Positions 1 through 9,261 are shown, counted from the first letter of the stretch. The stretch: 64,000 nucleotides of DNA from Kuenenia sp039794105 (GCF_039794105.1 NZ_JBDIWA010000004.1:62001-126000), one strand, 5' to 3'. Notes: generated by a model from the letters alone, not told the origin. Numbers and translations: made by a program.

Positions 1-1
1 T

Positions 2-319
2 CTGGAAATTGGCTGTTTGCGGGAACAATTAAGAGTGCCGCCTGGCGAACGCCACGAATTATGCCGTGGGCTTCATGCTGAAATGAATGCTCTTATACAA
101 GCAGCGCGCTACGGAATAAAAATTTCGGGAGCAACCTTGTATAGCACAACCTGTCCATGTTCTTTGTGTGCTAAAATGCTGGTGAATGCCGGAATAAAGC
201 GTATTGTTACCCTTTCCGATTACCCCGATGCCCTTGCAAAAGAAATACTTCATATGGCAAATGTCCCGGTTGACTTTGCAGGGCTTGAAGAACCTGTTGT
301 GGGCGATGAAAAATGGTAA
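2..319 (+). CDS. dCMP/cytidine deaminase-family protein (5' truncated)
   Basis: C-terminal part of a zinc-dependent deoxycytidylate deaminase-family enzyme (dCMP to dUMP; the family also includes ComE-like proteins). The reading frame is already open at base 2, so the gene starts outside the window. The catalytic HAE motif (in LHAEMNALIQAA) and the PCxxC zinc motif (PCSLCAKM) are both present with normal spacing, followed by the usual C-terminal segment. It lies upstream of nrdR-nrdD-nrdG on the same strand, which fits a role in deoxynucleotide supply, though a 400-bp gap with its own promoter separates them. The exact substrate cannot be decided without the N-terminus. Confidence 0.85.
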   Translation: MEIGCLREQLRVPPGERHELCRGLHAEMNALIQAARYGIKISGATLYSTTCPCSLCAKMLVNAGIKRIVTLSDYPDALAKEILHMANVPVDFAGLEEPVVGDEKW

Positions 320-722
320 CAAAACACCTTTCAAAAATAAAAAGTTTTTGTCCCCGATAGTATACGTGTTAAGCGCAATAATACAGTAAAAACGTTGAAT
401 TGTTTTTGTTTGAAAATCAATAAAGCAGGTTTTTTGATAAATCTCCTTGACATCATATATCTTGTATGATATATACTTCAGACTAACATATATAGCGATA
501 CAGGTATTTTGGTTCCTTATCTGTAATTTCTTTACATTGTTTTGTTAAAATATTTAATGGTGAAACCCGAAATACTGAATACGAAACGAATTCTAATGAT
601 AAAATGATTTGATATTCTAAGCGAGCGCATCTTTCGTATTTCGTGATTTGTATTGTTGTTTGGATTTGTTTTGTATTTCGTGCTTGTTTGGTTCTGGCTT
701 GTCCAGGTTAGGTTAAGGACAC
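320..722. other. Intergenic region with promoter and low-complexity repeats
   Basis: No credible gene. It holds a good sigma70-like promoter (447-475) and, further on, imprecise copies of a cgaaatac-type low-complexity sequence on both strands (about 565-590 and 630-690). The same sequence type recurs in other gaps of this window. Confidence 0.6.
447..475 (+). promoter_or_regulatory. Sigma70-like promoter with overlapping inverted repeat
   Basis: TTGACA at 447-452 and TATATA at 470-475 are separated by 17 bp. A perfect 7-bp inverted repeat (ATATATC at 455-461, GATATAT at 468-474) occupies the spacer and the -10 box, the position expected of an operator. Because nrdR is the next gene, NrdR autoregulation is possible, but the repeat does not match the 16-bp NrdR box consensus well. 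The leader to nrdR would be about 240 nt. Confidence 0.5.
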
Positions 723-1193
723 ATGCAATGCTTGTTTTGTAAAGCGGATAATGACAAGGTGATTAATTCCCGCACAACAGCGGATGGTCTAAGCATTAAG
801 CGCAGACGGGAGTGTTTGGGCTGTGGTCGTCGGTATACCACATACGAGCGAGTTGAAGAAAATCCATTGCGTGTTGTTAAAAAAGATGGAAGGCGCGAGA
901 TGTATGATCGGAAAAAAGTATTTAATGGTTTGCTGAAAGCGTGTGAGAAGCGGCCTGTCTCCACCGATATAATAGAAAATATCGTTGATGAAATAGAGCG
1001 TGAAATATATAGCAAATTCGACCGTGAAGTAAATGCAAACTTTATTGGCTCCTTAGTAATGCAAAAATTAAGGATTCTTGATATGGTTGCTTATGTTCGT
1101 TTTGCTTCTGTATACAGGGAATTTAAAGATATTTCGGAATTTATAGATGAGCTAAAACCGCTTATGCAGGGAACCAAGAAGAAGATGCGATGA
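723..1193 (+). CDS. nrdR: Transcriptional repressor NrdR
   Basis: NrdR represses ribonucleotide reductase genes by binding NrdR boxes when loaded with ATP/dATP. The 156-residue length is typical. The N-terminal zinc ribbon has C3, C6, C31 and C34, with the characteristic basic stretch IKRRREC between the pairs, followed by the ATP-cone domain (about residues 48-138: RVVKKDGRREMYDRKKV and onward). The ATG at 723 places the invariant Met-x-Cys start correctly. It lies 60 bp upstream of nrdD, whose product also carries ATP-cones, so regulator and target are probably co-transcribed. Confidence 0.95.
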   Translation: MQCLFCKADNDKVINSRTTADGLSIKRRRECLGCGRRYTTYERVEENPLRVVKKDGRREMYDRKKVFNGLLKACEKRPVSTDIIENIVDEIEREIYSKFDREVNANFIGSLVMQKLRILDMVAYVRFASVYREFKDISEFIDELKPLMQGTKKKMR

Positions 1194-1253
1194 AAGAACA
1201 AATACAAGTTTGTAAGAATATACTATTAATCCTGGCAGGAGGTACGGAAATAT

Positions 1254-3692
1254 ATGGGTAATATGATAGAGTATGTCGTAAAGCGGGACGGAAGAACAGC
1301 CCCTTTTGTTGAAAAAAAGATTGCTGATGCGATTTTCAAGGCGGCGCAGGCTGTTGGGGGTAATGACCGTGCTTTGGCAGAAGAACTGGCTGTTGTGGTT
1401 TCCATGTTTTTGGCGAAGAAGCACAATGGAAATCCCCCGGGCATAGAAGATATCCAGGACGTGGTGGAAAAGGTACTTATTGAGACGGGGCATGCGAAAA
1501 CAGCGAAGGCTTACATTATATATAGAGACAAAAGGGCAAGAATTCGTGATTCGCTGAGAGTAAGAAAGCAATCCCAGAAAAGAGTGGATACTACAGATGT
1601 TTCTCTCATGGTCGACACGGAAACAAAGGACGAAACTTTTCCATGGGATAAAAGAAAAGTCGCCGTAGCGCTGGAAAAGGAGGCGGATATCTCCGGAGAG
1701 GTTGCTGAAGAAATTGCAAGCGTAGTGGAGCAAAGGGTGTTTTCTTCAGGGTTGAACCGTATTTCAACGTCTTTAATCCGGGAGCTGGTGGATAATGAAT
1801 TGTTTGAGCGTGGATACAGTAAAAAACTGGAAAAACAGGCCGTGCTTGGTATGCCCAAATATGATCTCGATGAGTTAATACTGTCAAAAAATAAGGAAAA
1901 CAGCAACATTGCCACGAATAATCCGGAAGCAATAAATCTTGCAATTGCAGAAAACACTTTAAAACAATATGCGCTTCAGGAGGTTTTTTCCAAAGATGTC
2001 TCTGAGGCACATCTAAGTGGGATGGTACATCTTCATGACCTCGGATATCCTACTAGAGTATATTGCTCTTCTCATTCTTTGGAGTATTTGAAAAAATATG
2101 GATTGTCGCTTGAGAATTTAGATACCGATTCAGCGCCGGCGAAGCACGCGCGTACATTGACAGGCCATTTAAATACTTTCCTGGCTTCCATGCAGGCATA
2201 TTATGCCGGGGCGTTAGGTGTTGGGTATATTAATATTATGTATGCTCCTTACCTTGAAGGAATGAGCCATCAGGAAATGAAGCAGGAGGCACAACACCTC
2301 ATATTTAGCTGTTCGCAGAGCGCTTTTTCCAGGGGGGGGCAGACGTTATTTCTTGACTTTAATATACACACAGGCATTCCCGGTTATTTAAAAGATATCC
2401 CTGCGATAGGTCCTGGCGGGAAACCGACTGGAAAAACGTATGGAGAATATGCGGAAACGGCAAGAAGGTTTACGCTTGCGATGTTGGATGTTTGGAGGGA
2501 AGGGGATTGTTATGGCCATGTTTTTGCGTTTCCTAAATGTGATTTCCACATAAATGAAGAATCGTTTAAAGATCCGAAACAATATGAACTTTTGGAATAT
2601 GCCTGTCAGATTGCCAGTGAGAATGGCGTACCGTACTTTGTATTTGACAGGGACGAGATAACCCTCTCTGCATGCTGCCGTTTACGTACTACAATTGATG
2701 ATAATTATATGATCAAACATCCTGAAAGCATGCGTTTTTGCGGCTTTCAAAATATAACGATTAACCTACCCCAGGCTTCCTATAAGGCGGGAAAAGGTAA
2801 TTGGGATACGCTTTACAAAGAGATTGATAAAGCAATTGAAATTGCGGTAAAGGCGCATCTTCAGAAAAAGAAATTTATCAGCAAACTAATGTCGGGCCCG
2901 GAAATGCCTCTTTGGGAAATTGGAAAGAAAGCAAAAGATGGTCGTCCATACGTAGATCTTGAGGCGTCAACGTATATTGTAGGCATTATTGGATTAAATG
3001 AATGCTTGCAGTTTATGACGGGAAAAGAATTACACGAAGGTGATGATATGATCCGCCAGGGTTTGCGCGTAGTTTCCCACATGTATACGCGTGTGAAGGA
3101 AGCAGGGAAAAAGCATAAGTTGAAGTTTTCTCTGGAAGAATCTCCCGCGGAAAGTGCAAGCAGAAGATTGGCAAAGGTGGATATGCGAAATTTCCCTGAA
3201 GCGGCGGACGTTGTAAAGGGAAATGACGAAAGAGACGGCTTGTATTATACCAATAGCATACATCTTCGCCCGGATGCCCCGGTAGATATGATTACCAGAA
3301 TATACCTTCAGAGTAAATTTCACACGATGATTGAATCTGGCGCAATAATACATGCATTTGTAGGAGAAGAAAGGCCTCCTGCCGCCAGTATTATGAATCT
3401 CGTGAAAAAAACATTTAAAAATACACAGGCCGCCCAGGTTACCATATCTCCTGAGTTCACCATTTGCAACGATTGTAAAAAAGTCACAAAAAAACTTACG
3501 GATGTTTGCGGCTATTGCGGATCGAGAAATGTCTATGGTATAACAAGAATTGTAGGCTATTTCAGCCGTATAAATAATTGGAACAAATCTAAAATCAGTG
3601 AATTGGCGGACAGGCATAAGGGCAATTATCGTGTAGAGGATATTTTTCCAGGCAAGAGTGCTTCTGTAGAATCTTGTGCGGCAAAAAGTTAG
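1254..3692 (+). CDS. nrdD: Anaerobic ribonucleoside-triphosphate reductase (class III)
   Basis: Oxygen-sensitive glycyl-radical enzyme reducing NTPs to dNTPs in the cytoplasm. Of the 812 residues, the N-terminus holds an ATP-cone (about 4-95, EYVVKRDGRTAPF) and what looks like a second cone (about 118-200), then the large catalytic barrel. The C-terminus has the zinc site (CNDC and CGYC) and the glycyl-radical loop RIVGYFSRINNWN. A good ribosome site (GGAGG) sits 10-15 bases upstream of the start; the ATG at 1263 (MIEYVV) is an alternative start with the same site. nrdG follows 69 bp later. A class III enzyme fits the strictly anaerobic lifestyle of anammox bacteria. Confidence 0.95.
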   Translation: MGNMIEYVVKRDGRTAPFVEKKIADAIFKAAQAVGGNDRALAEELAVVVSMFLAKKHNGNPPGIEDIQDVVEKVLIETGHAKTAKAYIIYRDKRARIRDSLRVRKQSQKRVDTTDVSLMVDTETKDETFPWDKRKVAVALEKEADISGEVAEEIASVVEQRVFSSGLNRISTSLIRELVDNELFERGYSKKLEKQAVLGMPKYDLDELILSKNKENSNIATNNPEAINLAIAENTLKQYALQEVFSKDVSEAHLSGMVHLHDLGYPTRVYCSSHSLEYLKKYGLSLENLDTDSAPAKHARTLTGHLNTFLASMQAYYAGALGVGYINIMYAPYLEGMSHQEMKQEAQHLIFSCSQSAFSRGGQTLFLDFNIHTGIPGYLKDIPAIGPGGKPTGKTYGEYAETARRFTLAMLDVWREGDCYGHVFAFPKCDFHINEESFKDPKQYELLEYACQIASENGVPYFVFDRDEITLSACCRLRTTIDDNYMIKHPESMRFCGFQNITINLPQASYKAGKGNWDTLYKEIDKAIEIAVKAHLQKKKFISKLMSGPEMPLWEIGKKAKDGRPYVDLEASTYIVGIIGLNECLQFMTGKELHEGDDMIRQGLRVVSHMYTRVKEAGKKHKLKFSLEESPAESASRRLAKVDMRNFPEAADVVKGNDERDGLYYTNSIHLRPDAPVDMITRIYLQSKFHTMIESGAIIHAFVGEERPPAASIMNLVKKTFKNTQAAQVTISPEFTICNDCKKVTKKLTDVCGYCGSRNVYGITRIVGYFSRINNWNKSKISELADRHKGNYRVEDIFPGKSASVESCAAKS

Positions 3693-3761
3693 AATACGAG
3701 CTTTATTTAACATGGCAGCGGTAGTGGTGATATTTTTCAAATTTTTATTTGGATTTTTTGA

Positions 3762-4496
3762 ATGAATATACCAATTAAAGGTTTTATTGAAAATAGTCTC
3801 TTGGAGTGGGAAGGAAAGATTGCCTCCATCATTTTTCTGCCAACGTGCAATTTTCTCTGCCATTATTGTCATGCCCCTCATTTGGTGCAAACCCCGAATA
3901 AATTAGAATCAATACCTTTGGAGTCCGTAACGAAAAAACTACAGCAAAGTTTTGGGTGGATAGATGGCGTTGTTGTTTCGGGCGGAGAACCCACCATGTA
4001 TAAGGAATTAGGCAAATTGCTGAAAATATTCAAGGATATTGGTGTTCTGGTGCGCCTAGATACAAACGGAACGAATCCTTATGCATTGAAAGATTTAATC
4101 GAAAAAGGCTTTTTGGATTGTATTGCAATGGATGTAAAAGCGCCTCTTCGTAAAAATAAGTATGAAGAAATAGCTGGAACTCCCTGCAATGTAGAGGATA
4201 TTGTAAATAGTATTCATATTATTATGGAGAGTGGCATTGAGTATGAATTCCGTACTACGGTCTGTCCTTCACAATTGGACCAATATGATATTGAGGATAT
4301 CGCAATGTCCATCAGGGGTGCGGAACGATATATCCTACAGTCCTTTAGGCCGAATCATTGTCTGAATGCGGATATGTTAAATGAAAAGCCCTATTCTTTT
4401 GAAATGCTCAGGGAATTTGCAATGGTGGCAGGCAAATATGTTAATTATTGCTGTGTCCGGGGAGATGAAGGAAAAGTTTTATCTAGAAATTGGTAG
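3762..4496 (+). CDS. nrdG: Anaerobic RNR-activating radical SAM protein
   Basis: Radical SAM protein expected to generate the glycyl radical on NrdD. The CxxxCxxC cluster motif is in CNFLCHYCHAPHL (about residues 28-40). It is followed by the GGEPT segment (VVSGGEPTMYKEL), which contacts SAM, and by the partial barrel including DTNGTNP. At 244 residues it is longer than short NrdG proteins and belongs to the subgroup annotated as anaerobic RNR-activating protein. Its position directly behind nrdD supports the assignment. A related pyruvate-formate-lyase-activating function is excluded mainly by context. Confidence 0.88.
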   Translation: MNIPIKGFIENSLLEWEGKIASIIFLPTCNFLCHYCHAPHLVQTPNKLESIPLESVTKKLQQSFGWIDGVVVSGGEPTMYKELGKLLKIFKDIGVLVRLDTNGTNPYALKDLIEKGFLDCIAMDVKAPLRKNKYEEIAGTPCNVEDIVNSIHIIMESGIEYEFRTTVCPSQLDQYDIEDIAMSIRGAERYILQSFRPNHCLNADMLNEKPYSFEMLREFAMVAGKYVNYCCVRGDEGKVLSRNW

Positions 4497-4545
4497 GTTC
4501 ATTATACCGTTGGTCCCAATAATCTATGAGAGGGGGTGATATTTA

Positions 4546-4725
4546 ATGCCGGTAAAGAAGTGTGGTACTTCCGCAAAAACAGGAGCAAAGAAAACAGCTA
4601 CAAAGAGTGTTGACGCCAAAACGACAAAAGCAAAAACCGCAACAAAAGCAAAGACAACAACAGAAAAAGCGAAGACGACGACAAAAGCAAAAGCCAAACC
4701 AGCTGCAAAGAAGTCGAAAAAGTAA
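4546..4725 (+). CDS. Small Lys/Ala/Thr-rich histone H1-like protein
   Basis: A 59-residue protein made almost entirely of Lys, Ala and Thr (for example KTATKAKTTTEKAKTTTKAK, ending KPAAKKSKK). This resembles the C-terminal tail of histone H1 and bacterial Hc1-like or AlgP-like nucleoid proteins. The ATG at 4546 has a strong ribosome-binding site (GAGAGGGGGTGAT) 5-8 bases upstream, and a terminator hairpin follows at 4861. The coding assignment rests on this signal and on the biased composition. DNA compaction is the obvious guess (planctomycetes have condensed nucleoids), but nothing in the sequence proves it. The single Cys at residue 6 is unusual for this class. Confidence 0.72.
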   Translation: MPVKKCGTSAKTGAKKTATKSVDAKTTKAKTATKAKTTTEKAKTTTKAKAKPAAKKSKK

Positions 4726-4860
4726 TAGTCCGTTTAATATTATTTATATTTTAGCAGACACATGTATTCAAAAGTATTTATGTATCTAGGTTATTAGGAA
4801 CGAGACAGTTTTGCATACGTTTTTTTATTGGTGTGGGACCAATCTATGTGTAATGGGGGA

Positions 4861-4896
4861 AGGGCGTTTCGATTCCATCGGAACGCCCTTCTTTGT
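4861..4896 (+). terminator. Intrinsic terminator after the H1-like gene
   Basis: AGGGCGTT (4861-4868) pairs with AACGCCCT (4882-4889) around a loop that can pair further (TCGATT/CATCGG). The stem is followed by TCTTTG. The poly-U tract is short but the stem is strong. Confidence 0.65.
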
Positions 4897-5046
4897 CATT
4901 AATTAGCCAACTAAAGTATCATAGTGTTTTATGCCCCCCCTGCCCGTTTTTAACAGTAAATCGTGGGCTACGGAATGAAGGTTTTCAAAATTCCAGAATA
5001 GCATCGAGTCTGTAGAGATGCAAATGCCTCGCGTCTCTGCTAGCCA

Positions 5047-5430
5047 AAAGATTAATTTAACACAAGAAATTTTAATCTTTTTAGCAAATCAATTAATAAA
5101 CACATCCCTATCCCTCTCGAGAGTGGAATTTTAGATGTCCCCTCATGGAAGGGGATTTAGGGCAGGTAAAAAAGTCTTTACATACACCAGTCCTCTCTTT
5201 TTGGAGCGGAACCTTAAAAAATCGTTGCCAAAGATAGCAGAATTTGATGTTAAGGAATTTCAATCTTTTTAGTTAAGCAATTGACAAACTCAACGCGGTT
5301 CCTATGGTAGGCCAGGTATCCTTGCCTGGTTTTATGACATGAAATGTAATACGCTTGTCCTGTCAATGAGGAGAATTTTGGATGTCTCTTCCCGGGAGAG
5401 GATTGAGTGGTAGGTAAAATAAAAACCGTC
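5047..5430. repeat. Two degenerate copies of a non-coding unit in the nrd-smc gap
   Basis: The gap 4897-5481 has no convincing gene. Two blocks share order and sequence. Copy 1 (about 5047-5175) has AATTTTAATCTTTTTAG, then GGAATTTTAGATGTCCCCTC, then GGGGATTTAGGGCAGGTAAA. Copy 2 (about 5240-5425) has AATTTCAATCTTTTTAG, then GAGAATTTTGGATGTCTCTT, then GAGGATTGAGTGGTAGGTAAA. Copy 2 carries an extra segment with a small hairpin (CCAGG-8 nt-CCTGG at 5312-5329). These could be decayed mobile or spacer elements. A remnant coding function is not visible. Confidence 0.45.
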
Positions 5431-5481
5431 GGGGTTTCGTTTTTTTTAACCCAACCTAATTAAAAAAAGTAGCGCAGTGTT

Positions 5482-8400
5482 ATGAAATTAAAGAAGCTGG
5501 AACTGTTCGGATTTAAATCGTTTGCTGAAAAAACCGAAGTTGTTTTTGAGGACGGCATAAATGTCATTGTAGGTCCCAATGGATGCGGCAAGAGCAATAT
5601 AGTGGATGCTGTTAAATGGGTGCTTGGAGAACAAAGCGTTAAATCGTTGAGAGGCAATGAAATGTCGGATGTTATTTTTAATGGTACCGAAAAAAGGCCT
5701 TCTCTTGGTTATGCGGAAGTGTCGTTGACCATTTTGAACAATAAGGGACTATTGCCTCTGGAATATACTGAAGTATGTATTACGCGCCGGTTGTATGCTT
5801 CCGGAGAATCTGAATATCTTATTAATAAGCAAACCAGCAGATTAAAAGACATACGTGAACTTTTTGTGGATACAGGCTTTGGTTCAAATGCGTATTCTGT
5901 GATTGAACAAGGGAATGTTGATGCGTTACTCAGGGCGAATGCTCACGAAAGGCGCGCATTGTTTGAAGAGGCCGCAGGTATTAGCAGATTCAAATTACAG
6001 AAAAAAGCGGCTTTGTCTAAATTAGAACACGTGGAACAAAATTTGTTGCGAATAGGCGACATTATTGAGGAGCTGCAAAAGCAGCTTCGTTCCATAAAAG
6101 TTCAGGCATCGAAGGCGAGAAGATTCCAGGAGTATAAAGAACAATTAAAAAAACTAAAGGTAGGACTTTCGCTTAAAAATTACAGAGAGCTTGGTGATAA
6201 TAAGGCATCTGTTTATGAACAAATAAAACAAATAGAAGCACAAAAGCAAAAAGTAACCAATATTATAGATAATCTTAAATTACAAATAAATGAAGTTGAA
6301 GATGCCCTGGAACAATTGGAACTGCAATCTGCTGCATTACAGACTAAAAAAATGAATGTTGAAGCGCAAATATCAAAAGACGTGGATAAAATAAAATATA
6401 ATACCGAACGTATTAAAGAATTAAAAACCCGGCGCGAAAGACTCCTTGAGCAGCAAAAGACATTAGAAAATAAGATAGGCGAAACAAAGAACACTATTTT
6501 AAAGTCTGAAGAAATGCTGCATGTATTGGAGCGGGATATAACAACTGTACAAAACGACTATCAGAATAAAGAAATTTCAAGTAAACAAATAAACCTCGAA
6601 TGCGATATGTTGTATCAGGGTATGGAAGAAAAAAAGGCGGAGGTTATTGCTACACTGCAAAAAGAGTCCGGCGTACAGAATGAAATAGGCAGTTTAACTA
6701 TGGAAAAAGAAGCATTGATGAGCAGGGAGATGAGGCTTCAAAAAAGGCAGGACGAAATTGCTTCTTCTCTGAATATGTTGAAATCGAGATATGAGACCGT
6801 TGCCGATGAAAAAATTGCAATTACAACAGAGTATGATATTTTAGAAAGCAATTTATCCACTTCAAAAGGCCGTATACAAGAAATTATCAATACAATCCGT
6901 TCCTTAGAAGACCAAATTAACCTGAAAAAGCAATTGCAAAGCAGTAAAAAATCGCGGCATGAAGTACTGAAGGATTATGAGGTACGTGCAGAGGGTATTG
7001 AGTCAGGGGCAAAATGTATTGTTGAAGAATCGCAGAAAACAGATTCTGTTTTGAAGGGTATACAAGGCATGATTGTAGATATGCTGAAGGTGGATTTGCA
7101 GTATGCTCTTGCCATTGAAGCTGCATTGGGAGATAAAGTGCAAGGCATTGTTGTGAATACAACACAAAATGCGATAGAGGCGCTTGCCTTTCTACTGGAA
7201 CATCAAAGGGGAAATGCCATTTTTTTCCCATTAGACCGTATGCATGGGCAATCTTCTATCAATGAGGAAATTTTACAAAAACCGAATGTCATTGGCGCTG
7301 CAAGCCGCCTTGTTAATTGCAGGGAAGATATTAGGGGAGTAATAGAGGGATTTCTGGGAAATGCCTTTGTTGTTGAAAATCTTGAAGCCGCAATGAGGCT
7401 GAATAGCCAGGGCGTCAATGTTCGTTGTATAACACTGAATGGAGAGTTGTTTGAATTGGACGGGACAATCAGCGGCGGCAGAAAGCAGGGGCAGGTGGGC
7501 ATTATTTCCCGCAGAAGTGAATTGGAGAAAATTGAAGATGAATTGCTCCGGATACAGGAGGAGCTAGAGAGGCTTGAGGGGGAAAAGCATACGTATGTGG
7601 GCGAACTGACCGGGCTTGAAGAGAAAACGGCCCAATTGGCGATAAAGATAGAACAGTCGAATTTACTGAAAATGTCAAAGGAAAATGAACTTTCGCAAAA
7701 CAAACAAAAGCAGGAAGAACTTCTGGCAGAAGAAAAGATGAACGAAGAGGAATCAGAAGAAATAAACGGAGAAATAGAAAATACCCACGAACGCGAAATT
7801 TTATTGCGGGAAAGATTGGAAGCCCTCAATCAACGCCATGAAGCACTAAAACAACAAATCGAAGAGACATCGATGCTTGTTAAGGAAAAGGAAGTTATAA
7901 GGAAGGAAATGCAGGAAGAAATTATGTCTTTAAAGGTGATGCTTGCACAGAAAGAAGAGAAAAAAGACAGTCTGGCAGAGACGTTAAACAAACTTTCCGC
8001 AGACCTGCAGGAAATGGAAGAACAGGTTCGGGATATAGCCGATGAGCATAAAAATTGTCAGCAGAAAATATTTGATGCAGAAATAGAAATTAAAAATACG
8101 GAACAACACATTGAGACGCTTCAATCAGAAAAAATTGTGCTTGATGAAAGAACGGAAAATCTGATTGCAGAAATAGAAAGAAATGATTGTCATGTCGCGG
8201 AATTACGTACATCCCTGGAAGGAAACCAGACAGAATATGGGAGTGTAGAACAGCATCTTCAGGAATTGCGATTTAAAGAAAATGAATATCATATCCGTAT
8301 AACCAATCTTGAGGAACGAATAAGAGAAGAATATAAACTTGAAATTTCCGAACTACATAATAACCAGGAAGAAATTGAGCAGGAACTCAGCAGTTTGAAG

Positions 8401-9105
8401 GAGAAGCAAGCGCAGTCCGATGTTTCTCCGGAGGAATTTTGGAAGGCGGTTTCTGTTGAAATAGAAGAATTACAAGGAAAAGTGGAGCGTTTGGGCAATG
8501 TGAATCTGGAAGCCATTGCGGAACAGGAAGACCTTGAAAGCCGGGAGGGTTTTCTCCTCACCCAGAAGGAGGATCTCGAAAAGTCGCATACGAGTCTGCT
8601 GAATCTGATAAAAAAAATTAATCATACGAGCCGTGAATCTTTTGAAAAAACCTTCCATGAAATCCGGGAAAATTTTCAAATGATGTTCCGGAAGCTGTTT
8701 GGCGGAGGAAAGGCAGATATAATTTTGGAGGAGAACGTTGATATTCTCGAAGCGGGAATTGAAATAGTTGCGCAGCCGCCCAACAAAGAACTTCGTTCAA
8801 TTACCCTCCTTTCCGGGGGAGAGAAAGTGATGATCACCGTGGCGCTGCTGTTTTCGGTATTTCAGACAAAACCAAGTCCCTTTTGCATCCTCGACGAGGT
8901 GGACGCCGCCCTGGATGAAAGCAACATCAACAGGTTCAGTCTTATTGTTAAAGAGTTTACCAGAGACACGCAGTTTCTCATGATTACGCATAATAAAGTT
9001 ACTATGAGCATTGCGGATGTGCTTTATGGCATCACGATGCAGGAACCAGGGGTATCAAAAAAGATTGCCGTGAAGTTTGATGAGATTGAGAAAAAAGTTG
9101 CGTAA
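5482..9105 (+). CDS. smc: Chromosome segregation ATPase SMC
   Basis: Condensin subunit that organises and segregates the chromosome. The 1207-residue length is standard. The N-terminal head holds Walker A (GPNGCGKSNIVDAVKWVLGE, about residues 32-51). Two long coiled coils (about 170-500 and 690-1020) flank a hinge domain (about 515-680, including GALGDKVQG-like and ISGG-containing segments). The C-terminal head holds the signature LLSGGEKVM and Walker B (CILDEVDAALDE). No scpA or scpB lies nearby. The ATG at 5482 gives the canonical N-terminus MKLKKLELFGFKSF. Confidence 0.96.
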   Translation: MKLKKLELFGFKSFAEKTEVVFEDGINVIVGPNGCGKSNIVDAVKWVLGEQSVKSLRGNEMSDVIFNGTEKRPSLGYAEVSLTILNNKGLLPLEYTEVCITRRLYASGESEYLINKQTSRLKDIRELFVDTGFGSNAYSVIEQGNVDALLRANAHERRALFEEAAGISRFKLQKKAALSKLEHVEQNLLRIGDIIEELQKQLRSIKVQASKARRFQEYKEQLKKLKVGLSLKNYRELGDNKASVYEQIKQIEAQKQKVTNIIDNLKLQINEVEDALEQLELQSAALQTKKMNVEAQISKDVDKIKYNTERIKELKTRRERLLEQQKTLENKIGETKNTILKSEEMLHVLERDITTVQNDYQNKEISSKQINLECDMLYQGMEEKKAEVIATLQKESGVQNEIGSLTMEKEALMSREMRLQKRQDEIASSLNMLKSRYETVADEKIAITTEYDILESNLSTSKGRIQEIINTIRSLEDQINLKKQLQSSKKSRHEVLKDYEVRAEGIESGAKCIVEESQKTDSVLKGIQGMIVDMLKVDLQYALAIEAALGDKVQGIVVNTTQNAIEALAFLLEHQRGNAIFFPLDRMHGQSSINEEILQKPNVIGAASRLVNCREDIRGVIEGFLGNAFVVENLEAAMRLNSQGVNVRCITLNGELFELDGTISGGRKQGQVGIISRRSELEKIEDELLRIQEELERLEGEKHTYVGELTGLEEKTAQLAIKIEQSNLLKMSKENELSQNKQKQEELLAEEKMNEEESEEINGEIENTHEREILLRERLEALNQRHEALKQQIEETSMLVKEKEVIRKEMQEEIMSLKVMLAQKEEKKDSLAETLNKLSADLQEMEEQVRDIADEHKNCQQKIFDAEIEIKNTEQHIETLQSEKIVLDERTENLIAEIERNDCHVAELRTSLEGNQTEYGSVEQHLQELRFKENEYHIRITNLEERIREEYKLEISELHNNQEEIEQELSSLKEKQAQSDVSPEEFWKAVSVEIEELQGKVERLGNVNLEAIAEQEDLESREGFLLTQKEDLEKSHTSLLNLIKKINHTSRESFEKTFHEIRENFQMMFRKLFGGGKADIILEENVDILEAGIEIVAQPPNKELRSITLLSGGEKVMITVALLFSVFQTKPSPFCILDEVDAALDESNINRFSLIVKEFTRDTQFLMITHNKVTMSIADVLYGITMQEPGVSKKIAVKFDEIEKKVA

Positions 9106-9127
9106 TACGCAAAATGGCAAAATGTGT

Positions 9128-9156
9128 TTGACAACAGATGAAAGAGTGAGTATCAT
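9128..9156 (+). promoter_or_regulatory. Sigma70-like promoter for the first fluoride-riboswitch leader
   Basis: TTGACA (9128-9133), 17-bp spacer, TATCAT (9151-9156). Transcription would start near 9163, about 20 bases before the riboswitch-like aptamer, an ideal placement for a transcriptionally controlled leader. Confidence 0.65.
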
Positions 9157-9183
9157 TACCCGCAGTTGATGAAATGAATATAT

Positions 9184-9261
9184 ATGCGATGGAGTTCGCT
9201 TAATTGCCGCAATTGTGGCTAATAACTCCTGTCAAAGATTCCCTTTGGCAGGAGTTTTTTT
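9184..9261 (+). promoter_or_regulatory. Fluoride (crcB-motif) riboswitch candidate A with terminator
   Basis: The sequence follows the crcB aptamer plan. GCG (9186-9188) can form the pseudoknot with CGC (9197-9199). GGAGTT (9191-9196) pairs perfectly with AACTCC (9224-9229) as P1. Between them, GCCGC/GTGGC (9206-9210, 9215-9219) forms the internal hairpin, and the conserved GATGG and CTAATAACTCCT stretches are present. The 3' strand of P1 is also the 5' strand of a 13-bp terminator (9225-9237 with 9243-9255, then TTTTTT). Ligand-stabilised aptamer and terminator are therefore mutually exclusive, the classic ON-switch design. The next gene is the dynamin-like GTPase at 9464. Confidence 0.78.

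Noticed and set aside
1152..1733. Minus-strand open frame of 193 codons
   Set aside because: Antisense shadow of nrdD; composition not protein-like.
3030..3890. Long minus-strand open frame (286 codons) opposite nrdD/nrdG
   Set aside because: Lies antisense to two clear genes, has no recognisable motif and no ribosome site.
4562..4789. 75-codon Gln/Lys-rich open frame
   Set aside because: Out-of-frame reading of the H1-like gene at 4546, which has the ribosome site.
5311..5330. Hairpin CCAGG/CCTGG considered as a terminator
   Set aside because: Short stem with only a few T after it and no gene immediately upstream; probably part of a repeat.
7203..7829. Minus-strand Ser-rich open frame of 208 codons inside smc
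   Set aside because: Ser-rich translation is typical of the strand opposite Glu-rich coiled coil; no ribosome site.
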